Source of the DNA: Phascolomyces articulosus
Taxonomy: Eukaryota; Mucoromycota; Mucoromycetes; Mucorales; Lichtheimiaceae
Assembly: GCA_025677815.1 (NCBI GenBank)
Contig: JAIXMP010000040.1
Location: 1-64,000, forward strand
Length of the DNA stretch: 64,000 nucleotides
Direction: 5' to 3'
Position 1 is the first letter of the stretch. Each line of letters begins with the position of its first letter. Positions 1 through 10,662 of the stretch are shown one piece after another. The translations under genes were made by a program, and so were the position numbers. The notes beneath the pieces are model-generated. The model searched no databases and was not told where the DNA came from. It saw only the letters and a list, made by a program, of their open reading frames with translations.

Positions 1-160
1 TTTTTTTTTTGGAGGGAAAATAAAATTGCTGATTACTATTATAAACCAGTGAAAGCTCGTAACAGCTTGTAACAGCTCGTAACAGCTCATAACAGGATTA
101 TTCAAAATTTCCCCTGATTTTGACCCCAGCTGTCACGCACCTGTTACGCACCTGTTAATA
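1..160. repeat. Short degenerate direct repeats upstream of transposase remnant
   Basis: Bases 55-100 repeat a 10-bp unit close to AACAGCTCGT about four times. A second motif, CGCACCTGTTA, occurs twice near 135-157. These could be subterminal repeats of the transposon whose broken transposase follows. No terminal inverted repeat can be identified because the window edge is too near. Confidence 0.4.
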
Positions 161-1477
161 GTGAACAGCACCCTTTTTTTGCAGTATGGCTATCTAATCA
201 CATATATGTTTACGAATGACCATTCTGCAGGACCTATTCAACAATGGCTTATTTTTCTTTGTGATAACTGCAGTTTTGTGATTCAACAAATGACAATTGA
301 TTGTAGTATCCTAGAGGTTAATGCTATACAATCTGTTTATCTAAATGCCATGATTTACTACTGTGCATTCCATGTTCTCCAAGCATGGAACTGTAATCTA
401 AAATCAAAAGTTCGTTTGGATGCATCCTATATAGCAGAAGAGCAACAACAACTTCATAACAATATGATGCAAACATTAAAAGTTATTATGTGTGAAAACA
501 GTATTAATTTAATGTATGCAGCAATAGAGGAGTTTAAAGACATATTTTATGACCAATATGAATTCCTGGACTATTTTCAAGAATATTGGGAACCTGAACA
601 TATAATCCGGCGTTGGGCATATGCATATATAGATCCATCATGATGTGCATTTCTTACTAACAACTATATCGAATCATGGCATAATCAACTTAAAGCAGTA
701 TATCTTCAACATACCTGCAATAAACGTTTTGATCGCCTTATATTCATTTTAATGAATGAAGTTGAATTTTATTTTCAACAAGAATGTGAATGTATCCTTG
801 GCAATAATGGTCGTATGGGTCCATTGGAAAATCAATAATCAAGACGACGATATAAAGCATCAAAGTTTTCAGTTAATGAGATCTCAACAAGGATCTGAAA
901 TCCTGAGGGTGAATATAATAGTAACCTAATGGATGGAAATTGGGCAGTAGCTTCATTTGTATCACACATAACTCGTTCTACTCCTTAGTATAGTGTAGCT
1001 GTTAGTAGTGATATGCTAATAACTTCTTGTACATGTCCTGATTTTATAACTCGTCAAGCTCCTTGTAAGCATATATATTTATTAAAGACATTTACAAATA
1101 TACAGCTTGCTTTTGATATAGAGTTAGGAAATGCTCAAGAGGCAGTTATGCAAAGAACTATTGCCCAAGATAGTGAGTTAAATGCTCATGATCTTACATA
1201 AGATATAGAAGAAATACAACAACAACCAGAGCAACAAGTAATAGAAGATGATAATGATGATATTATTATTATTGATCATATATAAGATAGTTTACAATAT
1301 ATTGCTCAGACATTTACTGCACTGCACCATAATAGTAATCATGTATTAAACATGTCAACCATTTCAGAAGAAGAAGCACATGATTATGCACAACATCTCT
1401 ATAATTTTGTTTTACTTCATCAACATCTACTTCAACAACATGACCATAGAAGACGCTCTAATACACAACGCCACTGA
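161..1477 (+). pseudogene. MULE-like transposase with SWIM zinc finger, broken
   Basis: One reading frame can be followed from 161 to the stop near 1477, interrupted by stops at about 641, 836, 897, 987, 1199 and 1283. The first 160 codons look like the core of a MULE-type transposase (motifs IDCSILEVNAIQ and YYCAFHVLQAW). Just past the first stop comes a segment with the motif YIESWHNQLK. Around 1027-1085 lies a clear SWIM zinc finger, CTCPDFITRQAPCKHIYLL, with C-x-C and C-x-H ligands, which is typical of Mutator-like transposases. The tail is acidic and Gln-rich. All segments share one frame, so decay was by point mutation, not by rearrangement. The start codon is not certain and the true 5' end may lie upstream. 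Confidence 0.75.
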
Positions 1478-1845
1478 TATATAATTATTATCCCTATCCA
1501 TCTTTTTCTTTTTCTTTCCTCCTTCTATACTTATCCATTTATCTTTTATTTTTATCTCTCTCCTCTTCTTATTTTTATTAATATAACCGATCCTTTTATA
1601 TATTTTATCCAACAAGTAAATCTATATTCCTATTATCATCTTTTGATTCAAATTAAACAAAATATATAAATGTATTGGTGGTAATAGTACTTTTTTTATT
1701 GATTTTCAAAACTTCCATGCATAATATACTGATAAGAAAAGGTATCTATTTTTTTTATCTATCATATATTCTAGAGTTGTACAGTATAAAATAGAAGAAC
1801 AACTATTACAGTATCATTATCATTCTTATTTTACTATTGTTGTAA
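1478..1845. other. AT-rich spacer
   Basis: No gene is recognisable here. The stretch holds pyrimidine-rich tracts (about 1497-1565) and runs of T, perhaps the 3' flank of the broken MULE element. Confidence 0.4.
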
Positions 1846-2026
1846 TGGCGATGTTGTTGTAATGGCAGTTGTTATAATTACAATGTTATTGTAATTGCAA
1901 TGTTGTTGTAATTACGATGTTGTTGTAATTACGATGTTGTTGTAATTACGATGTTGTTGTAATGGCGATGTTGTTGTAATGCGATGTTGTTGTAATTATG
2001 ATGTTGTTGTAATGGCAATGTTAGTG
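1846..2026 (+). repeat. 17-bp minisatellite
   Basis: About ten tandem copies of a 17-bp unit close to TACGATGTTGTTGTAAT. The centre (about 1905-1965) holds near-identical units. The outer units vary, mainly TAC versus GGC before GATG, and one unit is 16 bp long. No open frame crosses it. Confidence 0.8.
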
Positions 2027-2490
2027 AATAAGATCATAATATATTTTTTTTAAAAAAAGAAATAAGTATATACTCAACAATGCTTTGCTCTATTCAACCT
2101 GATCTTTTTTTCTATATATTCACAGCCCTCTTTTTCTTATACTCCCATTTATAAATACCTTTTTAGTATGATTCTTCCATTGGCACTTTTTCTATTTCAA
2201 AGTTGTTATTATGAAATATACTATAATATTATTACCTTTGAACTTTTAAAACTGGTTTTTCCTCTTTTTATGTCAAAACACATAGTAAAATCATTTTTTG
2301 AGTTGTTTTTCATAATCTATGGTATAAGTAACATATATATATATGTTTACTTAATTTGTTACTGTTATTTTACTAGGACGATGTTGAAATGGTGAGAGAA
2401 ATTATGTTTTTCTTTTTATTCTGACTTAGGAGTGTGTTGGCAAAAATTTACTACTAAAATCACTCTTAATAAAATTCAGCTACCATCCTC
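2027..2490. other. Unassigned AT-rich stretch
   Basis: Open frames here are short and low-complexity. I see no domain and no repeat boundary. Confidence 0.3.
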
Positions 2491-2970
2491 TACAATTTTT
2501 TAACTCCAGCTTAGGGAAAAAAACTGGGGTAAAATAAGGGAGTGCCTATATATCAGCCTCATCATGTAACAGAGTAGCAGCATAAGCTACATATTTTTAC
2601 TTACTTAATTGAGCCATTTCTAGATATCATTCAACAGACCTTACCCAACCAATGGCAGCATCTAAGCTTTAGTTACCATGATACATGTCAGGTTCATAAA
2701 TATAGGCATGAAAAATAGGAGTGGTATCTTTTTCTTCTTGGTTGCCATCCTTGTCTTCCTTATTTTTCTTAGATAATAACTCTGTCAATACTTGTATCAA
2801 TGCTATCATATCATTGTTCTGTTGTTCTTATAGCATACTTGTAGGTAGATTTTCAAAATTAATTTTAGGTCTTATAGTTATTAAATCTTCATCTTTGTTA
2901 GTAATCTTAAGGTCTTATGTTTAGTAAGTTTGAAAATTGCTTAGTGGGTTGTATAGGTTATTATGTTGGA
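2490..2970 (-). pseudogene. Ty3/gypsy gag remnant
   Basis: Read on the minus strand, interrupted frames give segments typical of retrotransposon gag in Mucoromycota, such as EPDMYHG, SLDAAIGWVRSV and KYVAYAATLLHDEADI, with several stops between them. It lies just downstream, in minus-strand sense, of the LTR at 2997-3373. A primer-site-like TGGTAGTGAAAG sits next to that LTR. So this is the start of a gypsy element whose pol region is missing. The family call rests on these short motifs only. Confidence 0.5.
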
Positions 2971-2996
2971 TATAAACCTTTTCTTTCACTACCAAT

Positions 2997-3373
2997 TGTC
3001 ATAATTATTTTTGGTAGATAATACTGTAGCTAATAGGAATAATAAAGATAATAAGATATTTAAAGAGAATATCAAGATGATTTTTTATTATTTAATAATG
3101 AGGGGATATTTATATGTTTTCTAGTTATAACAGATAATAATAATAATATGGATGGTTGCTAGTAATACTTTGTTTCTTAGCAATGACATTAATATTAAAA
3201 ATAGTGATAATGGATACTACACATCTTAGCAATAATGCTGATAATAGTTATGATGTAATAATATGCCCAGTAAGAAGTATACAGAAGAATTATTAAAGAT
3301 GATTATTTTTAGATATAAAATAATTATATAAGAAGTATCCAAAAAAAGGAAAAGAGTAACACTGATAATTCTG
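2997..3373 (-). mobile_element. 5' LTR (family A) of truncated Ty3/gypsy element
   Basis: This segment is the reverse complement of the solo LTR at 9283-9668, with many transitions between them. It begins with TGTCATAATTATTTTTGG. It lacks about the last 8 bp, where the left LTR of the larger gypsy element starts at 3374. The adjacent minus-strand TGGTAGTG resembles an initiator-Met tRNA primer site, and a gag remnant follows. It is therefore a 5' LTR in minus orientation, cut at its outer edge. Confidence 0.75.
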
Positions 3374-3770
3374 TGTTGTATTTTTTATAAGTTGAAACCA
3401 CAAAGATAAAACCACACAGAGAACCACGAAGAGAGAATATAACCACACAGATAATAATCACACAGGTAAATAACCACACAGAATAACCACGAAGGAAGAG
3501 AACCACAAAGGTATATATGAAATAATAAGATAGATAGAAGATGTCCTTTATTTTTAATAAAATGATCTAATATTTATATCTTTTCTAAAACTACTGCAGA
3601 TGATAATAATTATAAAATAATGATGATGATAATATAATTATAAAAGGAAAAGGGAACTGTGACTAATAAAGAGGTATGCTGTGGTTATGACGAAGCATAA
3701 AGAAGTACAATGTAGCCACAGTAAAAGATGTAATATCGGTATTAAAAATACCCGACTAATAGTTACGACA
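3374..3770 (-). repeat. 3' LTR of Ty3/gypsy element
   Basis: It is 397 bp from TGTTGTATTTTTTATAAG to AGTTACGACA on the plus strand. It matches 8520-8958 along its length except for a block of about 42 bp missing near 3620. Many differences from the other LTR are transitions. The part from about 3390 to 3515 repeats an AACCACACAG-like motif every 10-20 bp. Confidence 0.9.
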
Positions 3771-3786
3771 ATACCTCCTCCCCAAA
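3771..3786 (-). other. Polypurine tract of Ty3/gypsy element
   Basis: On the minus strand the 3' LTR is directly preceded by TTTGGGGAGGAGGTAT. This is the expected place and composition for the plus-strand primer of reverse transcription. Confidence 0.8.
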
Positions 3787-3819
3787 CTGTTGGTCATCTC
3801 TGACCAACACTAAGTATCG

Positions 3820-6800
3820 GGTGACTCAGCTTGATAAAAGGCACGGGCGGCAGCATGGGTGGCAACTGGATCAAACCAAGGTTCAGTAGGTGGAGACTTA
3901 CTATGGATAGGACGAAGACGATCTGTGTGAACCTAGGAATTGTAATTTTTACCATTCAGATCTTTAAGCTTGTAAGTGTCATGTTCCAAATTTCGATCCA
4001 AAATAATATAGGGGCCTTTCCAATTGAACTCAAGGCTTAGTTTTTGCTCATGTCACATAAGTACATGATCACCAACAGTGAAAACTTGATGTCTCAAGGC
4101 GGCGTCCCAAGCAAGTTTATCCTTTTTGGCATTAACACATAAACGTTCAGTAGCATCAGCACGAGCTTCCCTTAACTGAAGTAATTCAGACTTGCGCAAC
4201 TCGATCATGGAGTCTGGATCTTGAGTCGGATCATTTTTTTGAATAACTTTAGGAGGGAGAATATCACCGGGTAACTTGGGTTCGATACCATATACCATGA
4301 AGAAGGGAATAAGACTGGTAGTACGATGTTTGCAGATATTACAAGCAAATGTGGATTGGATTAAAAAATCATCCCATTTGTGAATCTCACCATTAACGTA
4401 TTTGCGAATCATTTGTTTAAGAACACCATTAGTACGCTCAGCCTTGGAATTTGAACATGGGTGAAAAGCAGATGTAAGTTTATAATGAATTTTTATACGG
4501 CCCAAATAAAAGTTTAGCACCTTTGACATGAAGTTACTGCCACGATCTGTAAGAATTTCCACTGGACAACCAAATTGCATAACAATGGAATCATAAATAA
4601 AATCAGCAATAGCTTGACCAGTAGCGTCAGGAACAGCGCAAGTAATTGTCCAGTTGGTAGCATAGTCTACCACTACTAGTATCCATCGATTACCATTAAT
4701 AGTGCGTGGTAATTCACCAATAAAATCTAAGTGCCAATGAGAAAATGGATCAGGGACATCCAAAGGTTTCATAGGTGCATGGTGAATGCCGCGATCAGCA
4801 TTTGCACCAAGCTGACATTGGGGACATGTGTGGGTCCAATTTTGGATGTCATCCTTCATGTTTGGCCACCACCAGCGTTTCTTGATAAGATCATACAACG
4901 TTGTTTGACCAGCATGTCCGAAACTGGTATGAAAGTGTTGTACAAGGTCAGCATGGTGAGCAAATAAGGCAAATCGAATTTCTTGTATTTCTGATCCAAT
5001 TTTTACTTTTTGGAAAACTTGGTCACCTTTTACCACAAACTTGTCTTGATGCTTCAATAACAAATCTTTATACATAGATGGCCATTTTGGTTCATCAAAT
5101 GTATAAAATTTTGGCCAGTCAGATTCTTCGATAGATTTCATGGCATATAAGTAATCAGGCTCCATAGAAGTGGGTGAAGGCATGCAATCTGGTCCATCTC
5201 TTCGGGATAATAAATTAGGAATGACATTATCTGCCCCTTTTTATATTCAATTATAGGATCATAGAGTTCTAGTTCGGCCATCCTAGCAAATAAGACATGG
5301 TGGAGGTGGTTTTCGATGGGAGCGGAAATAGACGAGTGGATGATGATCCGTGCAGACAATAAAGTGATGACCTTTCACAAAGCATCGCCAAATGCGTAAT
5401 GCATATAAAATTACCAATAGCTCTCTTTCTTGTGCAGGATAGGATCTTTCACTAACCGATAATTTTTTTGATTCAAAAGCAATAGGGTGTAACTGTCGTC
5501 ATCACCTTCTTGCATAAGAACACCACCAACAGCATAATCCGAGCTATCTACCTCAATGACATATGATTTGCTTGGGTCAGGTGGTAGCAACACAGGAGCA
5601 GCAGTCATACACTCCTTGATTTTTTCAAAAGCAGACTGGCATTCTGGGGTCCACACAATACTCCTTTTCTTTGTGCCTGTACCTTTCATCAAATCAGTCA
5701 AACAAGCTACAATCGAACTGAACCCATGAATAAAACGATGGTAATGGGAACAAAGACTAATAAATTGACGCACCATTTGCACGTTCGATGGGACCGGCCA
5801 GTCTTGGATCGCCTTTATTTTTGTCTTTGAGGGTAAAATACCAGCAGCAGAGATATTAAAACCAACAAAGTCCAATTCAGTTTTAAACAGTTCTGTTTTC
5901 TTGACGTTTGCTACCAACTTCGCCTCCTTTAAACGATCAAGAACTTGGCGTACATAGGGCTTCGTGTTCTTGTTTTGACTTGCTGTAAATTAAAATATCG
6001 TCTAGATATACCAGTGCGTATTTATCAATGCAGTCACCAAGCGCCTTGTTGATCATAGCTTGAAATACAGGAGGAGCATTATGAAGGCCAATGGAAGAAC
6101 CAGCCATTCAAAAGAACCATATCGTGTATTAAAGCTGTCTTGGGAATATCTTCTTTCTTGATACGTAGCTGATGATACCCACTCTTGAGATCAATCGATG
6201 AAAAATACTTTGCTTGTGATAAACGCTCAAGACACTCATCTATACGTGGAAGTAGATGGGAGTGGCGTTTGGTAACCTGATTAACAGCACGGTAGTCCAC
6301 ACACAGATGCATTTCACCATTTTTCTTATGGACAAAAAGAACGGGAGCACCCCATGGTGACATACTAGGCCAGATCAAACCAAGAGCAAGTAATTCATCC
6401 AACTGTTTTCATAATTCGTCTAGTTCTAAAGGACTCATCTTGTATGGTGGGCGGTTGATCGGGTCGCATCACCAGTATAATGACATGATGGATATCACGT
6501 TCTGGTGATAATCCCAGTAATTGATCTTGAAAAACTTCAGGATACTCCTTCTTGAACTGGTGGAGTTTATCATGCTCCGATTGTTCCTTCTTTTGGTCTT
6601 CAAAATTTGGGTAGCACAGGAACAACTCTTCTACCTATCTTTTCTTGGTCAGTTTGACAACTTGGCGGTGAGAAATAAGGTATGTGAGATCATGGGTAAG
6701 ACGATTGAATTTTGGATGTAAAATGTATTGCTTATCATTGATAGTAATAACCCAAATCTTGGTCCCAATTAGGTACTGGTTTCATTCGTTTGATCCAATC

Positions 6801-8500
6801 ACGACCCAAAATTAAATTAAACTTGGTATCTAACACATATGCAAAAACCTAGTGATCCAAGCCAGCAGCATCCAAAGAGAGTGTAACAGCACAATCAATA
6901 GTGAATTTGTGACCACCAGCTATCTCGACCTCCCGATTCGTTACAGTATGAACAGGACAACCAGCAGCCACAAAAGGAGACACATAAGTATAAGAAGCAC
7001 CACTATCCAAAAGCATATTCACATTTTTCCTATTACAGACCATTGTGTACAGAGGTAAATCAGTATTGTTTATTGAGTTTAAGGATTCAAAATGACGAAA
7101 ATTATCTTGATACTCACCATTGTCCTCCTCCTCCTTGTCAAACAAGGTATCACTAGAAAGATCGATCAATGGCATTTGATCATCAACTACACTACCACTA
7201 GAAACTGGAACATGCTCTTCTTGATCAATGGTTTTAATTATTGGAGCTTGACTAATGTATTGTTCTTGTACCATATTAAGGGATGGAGTTGTGCATAAAG
7301 GGACACCCTTTAATCCCAACGTGCTTTGCCTTTTAAATCTTGATTGTAATGGGGAGGTTGACCATTGGATCGATTACCTTGATGATAACCACCATTGTTA
7401 TAACCTTGACGACTATTATTACTATAACCTTGGCGACTACTATTATTGCGATTATTTAAAGGCTGTTGTGGGGATGGACATTCATGAGCAAAATGGCCAG
7501 AGCCACTGCAATTGTAACAATGGCGAGGATGACTTTGTTGATGGAAGTCAATGGCATCTAATTCCATGGGAGTGGGACCAGCAGCTTGACTATAAGATAT
7601 ATTATTCAGAGGCAAACTAGAGTGGATTGGGGCATGAACACCAGCAGCATATTCATAGACAGCTTCAAAAGTTTCGGCTGAATTGTATGCAGCAATTAGA
7701 GTGGTTGGATGGTTAAGTAATACTTGGACACGAGCTTCGCATGACAATCCACATATAAATTCATGCATGGCATCTTCCTCGAACATATCAGGTAAATCAA
7801 GCATGATGTTACAGAATTCAGTGACATATTCTCAGATGGTACCATTTCCTTGAGATAGAGCATAGAGTCGGTTGCAAGCAATTTGAGCAGAATTGCGTGG
7901 CTTAAATTCAGCTCGAAATGCATCTTGAAAGTTGGACCAGGTTTTTGGAGTCTTGTTGGCGTTGTCATCTAGATGAATAGCCAGTTCTAAATAGCGCCAC
8001 CACATTGCAGCACCATCATGTAATAAAGTCGAGGCATAGGTTACATGTTCTTTATTAGAGAGGCCTGCACAATCACCATATTTATTGACAGTATGTAACT
8101 AAGCTTCTACTACCGACGATGAACAGACACCACAAAAAAGATTAGGTTGAACTGGTTTGATTTTATTTGGATAGGAGGTTTCATGGAGAGATCTAATTTC
8201 ATTTTGTTGTAATTGTATTTGTTGCAACATTGCTTGCATAGTGGATAACATCTGTGCCTCTTGACTTGGCTGTTGTGTATTTTGGTTAGCAACTGACAAA
8301 AATCCTTGTGTTACTCCATTAGTGCGTTCTTGAAGGATTTCCATCTGTTGCGCTGTGAATTGGGTATGTAAATTTTCTGGAATGTCTATTTGGGAGACTT
8401 ATGTGTGATATAGTTCTTTGGCATTTTCTGGTAATTGTCTATAAACAAATTCTTGTACCACAAATTGTTATTGCTGTTCAGAAGTAAATTGATCACTCAT
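3820..8500 (-). pseudogene. Gag-pol of Ty3/gypsy element, interrupted
   Basis: In minus-strand order: gag starts with MSDQ at 8500, meets stops within 35 codons, and ends with the zinc knuckle CYNCSGSGHFAHEC (about 7480-7525). An aspartic protease follows with LLDSGAS (about 6990). Reverse transcriptase has [22 protein letters not shown] and, after a frameshift, YLDDILIYS (about 5985-6010). RNase H has the SSDYAVGGVL motif (about 5530). Integrase (4053-5183) shows an H-H-C-C zinc site and a D-D-E core: HLDFIG, ILTDRGSNF and SKAERTNG. A C-terminal KGPYIILDRN (GPY/F-type) module lies after a stop near 4053. Several breaks look like W or Q codons turned into stops. This is an old copy. Confidence 0.9.
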
Positions 8501-8509
8501 TTTATCTTT

Positions 8510-8517
8510 CGCTACCA
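8510..8517 (-). other. Primer-binding site, initiator tRNA-Met type
   Basis: The minus strand reads TGGTAGCG two bases inside the 5' LTR. This equals the complement of the 3' end of fungal initiator tRNA-Met (CGCUACCA), the primer used by several yeast Ty elements. The match ends after eight bases. Confidence 0.75.
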
Positions 8518-8519
8518 AA

Positions 8520-8958
8520 TGTCGTATTTTTTATAAGTTGAAACCACGAAGATAAAACCACACAGAGAGAACCATGAAGAGAGAATATAACCACACAGGT
8601 AATAACAACACAGGTAAATAACCACACAGAATAACCATGAAGGAAGAGAACCATAAAGGTATATATGAGATAATAAGATAGATAGAAGATGTCCTTTATT
8701 TTTAATAAAATGATCTATATTTATATCTTTTCTAAAACTACTGCAGATGATGATAATAATAAAATAATGATGATGATGAGTGACTAATGATAATGATGAA
8801 GCTGCAGATGACGATGATAATATAATTATAAAAGGAAAAGGGAACTGTGACTAATAAAGAGGTATGCTGCGGTTATGACGAAGCATAAAGAAGTACAGTG
8901 TAGCCGCAGTAAAAGGAGTACTATCAGTATTAAAAATACCCAACTACTAACTATGACA
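8520..8958 (-). repeat. 5' LTR of Ty3/gypsy element
   Basis: It is 439 bp from TGTCGTATTTTT to CTATGACA on the plus strand. It contains a minus-strand TATA-like TATAAATATAG near 8708-8720. Relative to the other LTR it has an extra block of about 42 bp near 8775. It carries the same repeated AACCACACAG array (about 8540-8655). Confidence 0.9.
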
Positions 8959-9242
8959 CTTGTGATGCTTAGCAACCTCTGCTTGGCATCATCGTCATCA
9001 TCATACTTATTGTTATCATTAGTATCATCGCTAGTACCAAGACACTTAGCATTATTCTATTATTATCATGATCTGTTACATCATATATATCATATCTTTA
9101 GTAGTTTAGAAAACATATAATATCCCCATGGTCTTTATTAAATAAACATCATCGATCTGTTACTCTTTATTTTATATTTATTTGTTATTAATTGCTATTT
9201 GTATTGTTGGCTTGGACTTCCGTCAAAATATATATATGACAG
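8959..9242 (+). mobile_element. 5'-truncated solo LTR (family B)
   Basis: From CTTGTGATGC to the terminal TATGACA it is similar to the reverse complement of the solo LTR at 39,257-39,638, sharing the CTTGGCATCATC stretch and the AAACATATAAATATCC-like TATA region. About 100 bp of its 5' end is missing where the full gypsy element abuts it. A short fragment resembling an inverted LTR start (about 9243-9257) follows. Confidence 0.6.
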
Positions 9243-9282
9243 AATCTTGGCTACGACATATAACACTATGACAATAACAACA

Positions 9283-9668
9283 TGTCGTAGCAGAATTATC
9301 GGTGTTACCCTTTTCCTTTTTTTGGATACTTCTTGTACAATTATTTTATATCTAAAAATAATCATTTTTAATAATTCTTCCGTATACTTCTTGCTGGGCA
9401 CATTATTATATCATAACTATTATCAGCGTTATTGCCAAGATGTGTAGCATCCATCATCACTATTTTTAATATTAACATCATTACCAAGAAACAAAGTATT
9501 ACTAGCAACTATCCATATTATTAGTATTATCCGTCATAACCAGAAAACATATAAATATCCTCTCATCATTAAACAATAAAAAAGGATCTTTACGTTCTCT
9601 TAAAAATATCTTATTATCTTTATTATTCCTATTGGCTACGGTATTATCCGCCAAAAATAATTACGACA
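9283..9668 (+). mobile_element. Solo LTR (family A) with 4-bp target duplication
   Basis: The 386-bp LTR begins TGTCGTAGCAGAATT and ends AATTACGACA. It is flanked by the 4-bp repeat AACA (9279-9282 and 9669-9672). It contains AAACATATAAATATCC, a likely TATA region. The same family, in the other orientation, forms the 5' LTR at 2997-3373. The duplication shows a clean insertion followed by LTR-LTR recombination. Confidence 0.85.
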
Positions 9669-9720
9669 AACATATAAAAATATAAATGTTTAAATTATAT
9701 AATACAGATAATTTGAATTA

Positions 9721-9793
9721 TGCTCCCTGCCAGGATCGAACTGGCGACCTTCAGATTATGAGACTGACGCTCTACCGACTGAGCCAAGGAAGC
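9721..9793 (-). tRNA. tRNA-Met (CAU), elongator type
   Basis: The minus strand folds as a 73-nt tRNA without intron. The acceptor stem GCTTCCT pairs with AGGGAGC, followed by discriminator A. The D arm holds TGGCTCAGTCGG (A box). The anticodon loop is CTCATAA, giving anticodon CAU. The T arm is GCCAGTTCGATCCTGGC (B box). A family A solo LTR lies 52 bp beyond its 3' end. A non-A1:U72 first pair (G-C) and the absence of initiator-type features favour the elongator form. Confidence 0.93.
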
Positions 9794-9799
9794 TCCAGT

Positions 9800-10320
9800 T
9801 ACCTTGTCGCGTCTGAGACGAATTTTGAAAGAAATTCGTCATCAGCTGGTCACGTGACTTCAAGATGACAATTCAAACCTAAGAACCTGGGTCAACCAAC
9901 CAGATCACATCAGTAAAATGTTTCTCCTAAAGGTTTATCTGTAGATGGATAGGTTGATCAACTATCCCATTTTTTATAATCCCTATCTATCCCTATATTG
10001 TGTTGTCCCCTCATTATCCTAGATAATCATAACTATATTATCTATAGAGAAATATTAATAATAATAAATATTAGTAGATAAAAATAAATAGAAGTATAAT
10101 ATAATAATATCAATTTTGAAAAAGAAATTATCTTTTTTTTGGCAATTAATAAAATATAATCAAGTAAAGATTAGTTTTATATAATAACTTTAATAAATTT
10201 ATATGTTAAATCTTCTGCAAAACTCTTTATTAAAAATTAGGTTATCAGATTTAATAATTTTTTTTTCTTTTAAAAAATTAAATAAAAAAGTACCTTATAA
10301 GTTTTGATAACTTATAAGGT
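9800..10320. other. AT-rich spacer with a short palindrome
   Basis: No gene is visible. The inverted repeat ACCTTATAAGTTTTGATAAC followed by TTATAAGGT (about 10,292-10,320) could form a hairpin of about 9 bp. Confidence 0.3.
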
Positions 10321-10334
10321 TTAGGATATTAAAT

Positions 10335-10658
10335 GTTGCTCTATCTAAATAGCTATCATGATAGTGATCTTTTAGGAGAAGAACATAGTATTACTGTCAC
10401 ATTCCTTATATCTATAGAACCTAGGGTTAAAGAACTAGTAAGAATAGCCTAAATAAGTCATTATGGTACTAACAAAAAATATATAGTTGATAAGTTAATC
10501 CAAGTTAGTACTGCTATTAAAATTTCTAAAAGAAGCTAATAAGAAGAAGCTGCTAGTTCATCCAGCCAATGTTATTATGGAATTTGGTTAATTTTAGATT
10601 AGAATAAAAGATAAAATAGATGATATAAATCCTTTGAGACTTTTTTATAGGTTTTTTA
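10335..10658 (+). pseudogene. Decayed transposon ORF fragment, unassigned family
   Basis: One plus-strand frame gives a protein-like string with six or more stops, with segments HDSDLLGEEHSITVTF, EPRVKELVRIA, HYGTNKKYIVDKLIQ and EEAASSSSQ. Several stops sit where a C-to-T or G-to-A change from Gln, Arg or Trp would explain them. I do not recognise the family with confidence; a transposase of the MULE/SWIM kind is possible. It is interrupted on its right by repeat copy C1. Confidence 0.4.
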
Positions 10659-10662
10659 ATAG

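Larger units (their letters stand above)
3374..8958 (-). mobile_element. Full-length Ty3/gypsy LTR retrotransposon, mutated
   Basis: The 5.6-kb element runs on the minus strand. It has two LTRs (8520-8958 is the 5' LTR, 3374-3770 the 3' LTR) ending in TGTCGTA/TACGACA-type short inverted repeats. There is a primer-binding site at 8510-8517, a polypurine tract at 3771-3786, and a gag-protease-RT-RNase H-integrase order that is diagnostic of Ty3/gypsy. The coding region has stops and frameshifts, so this copy is not autonomous. Flanks carry no matching target duplication; they are two different truncated LTRs, which points to rearrangement after insertion. Confidence 0.92.
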
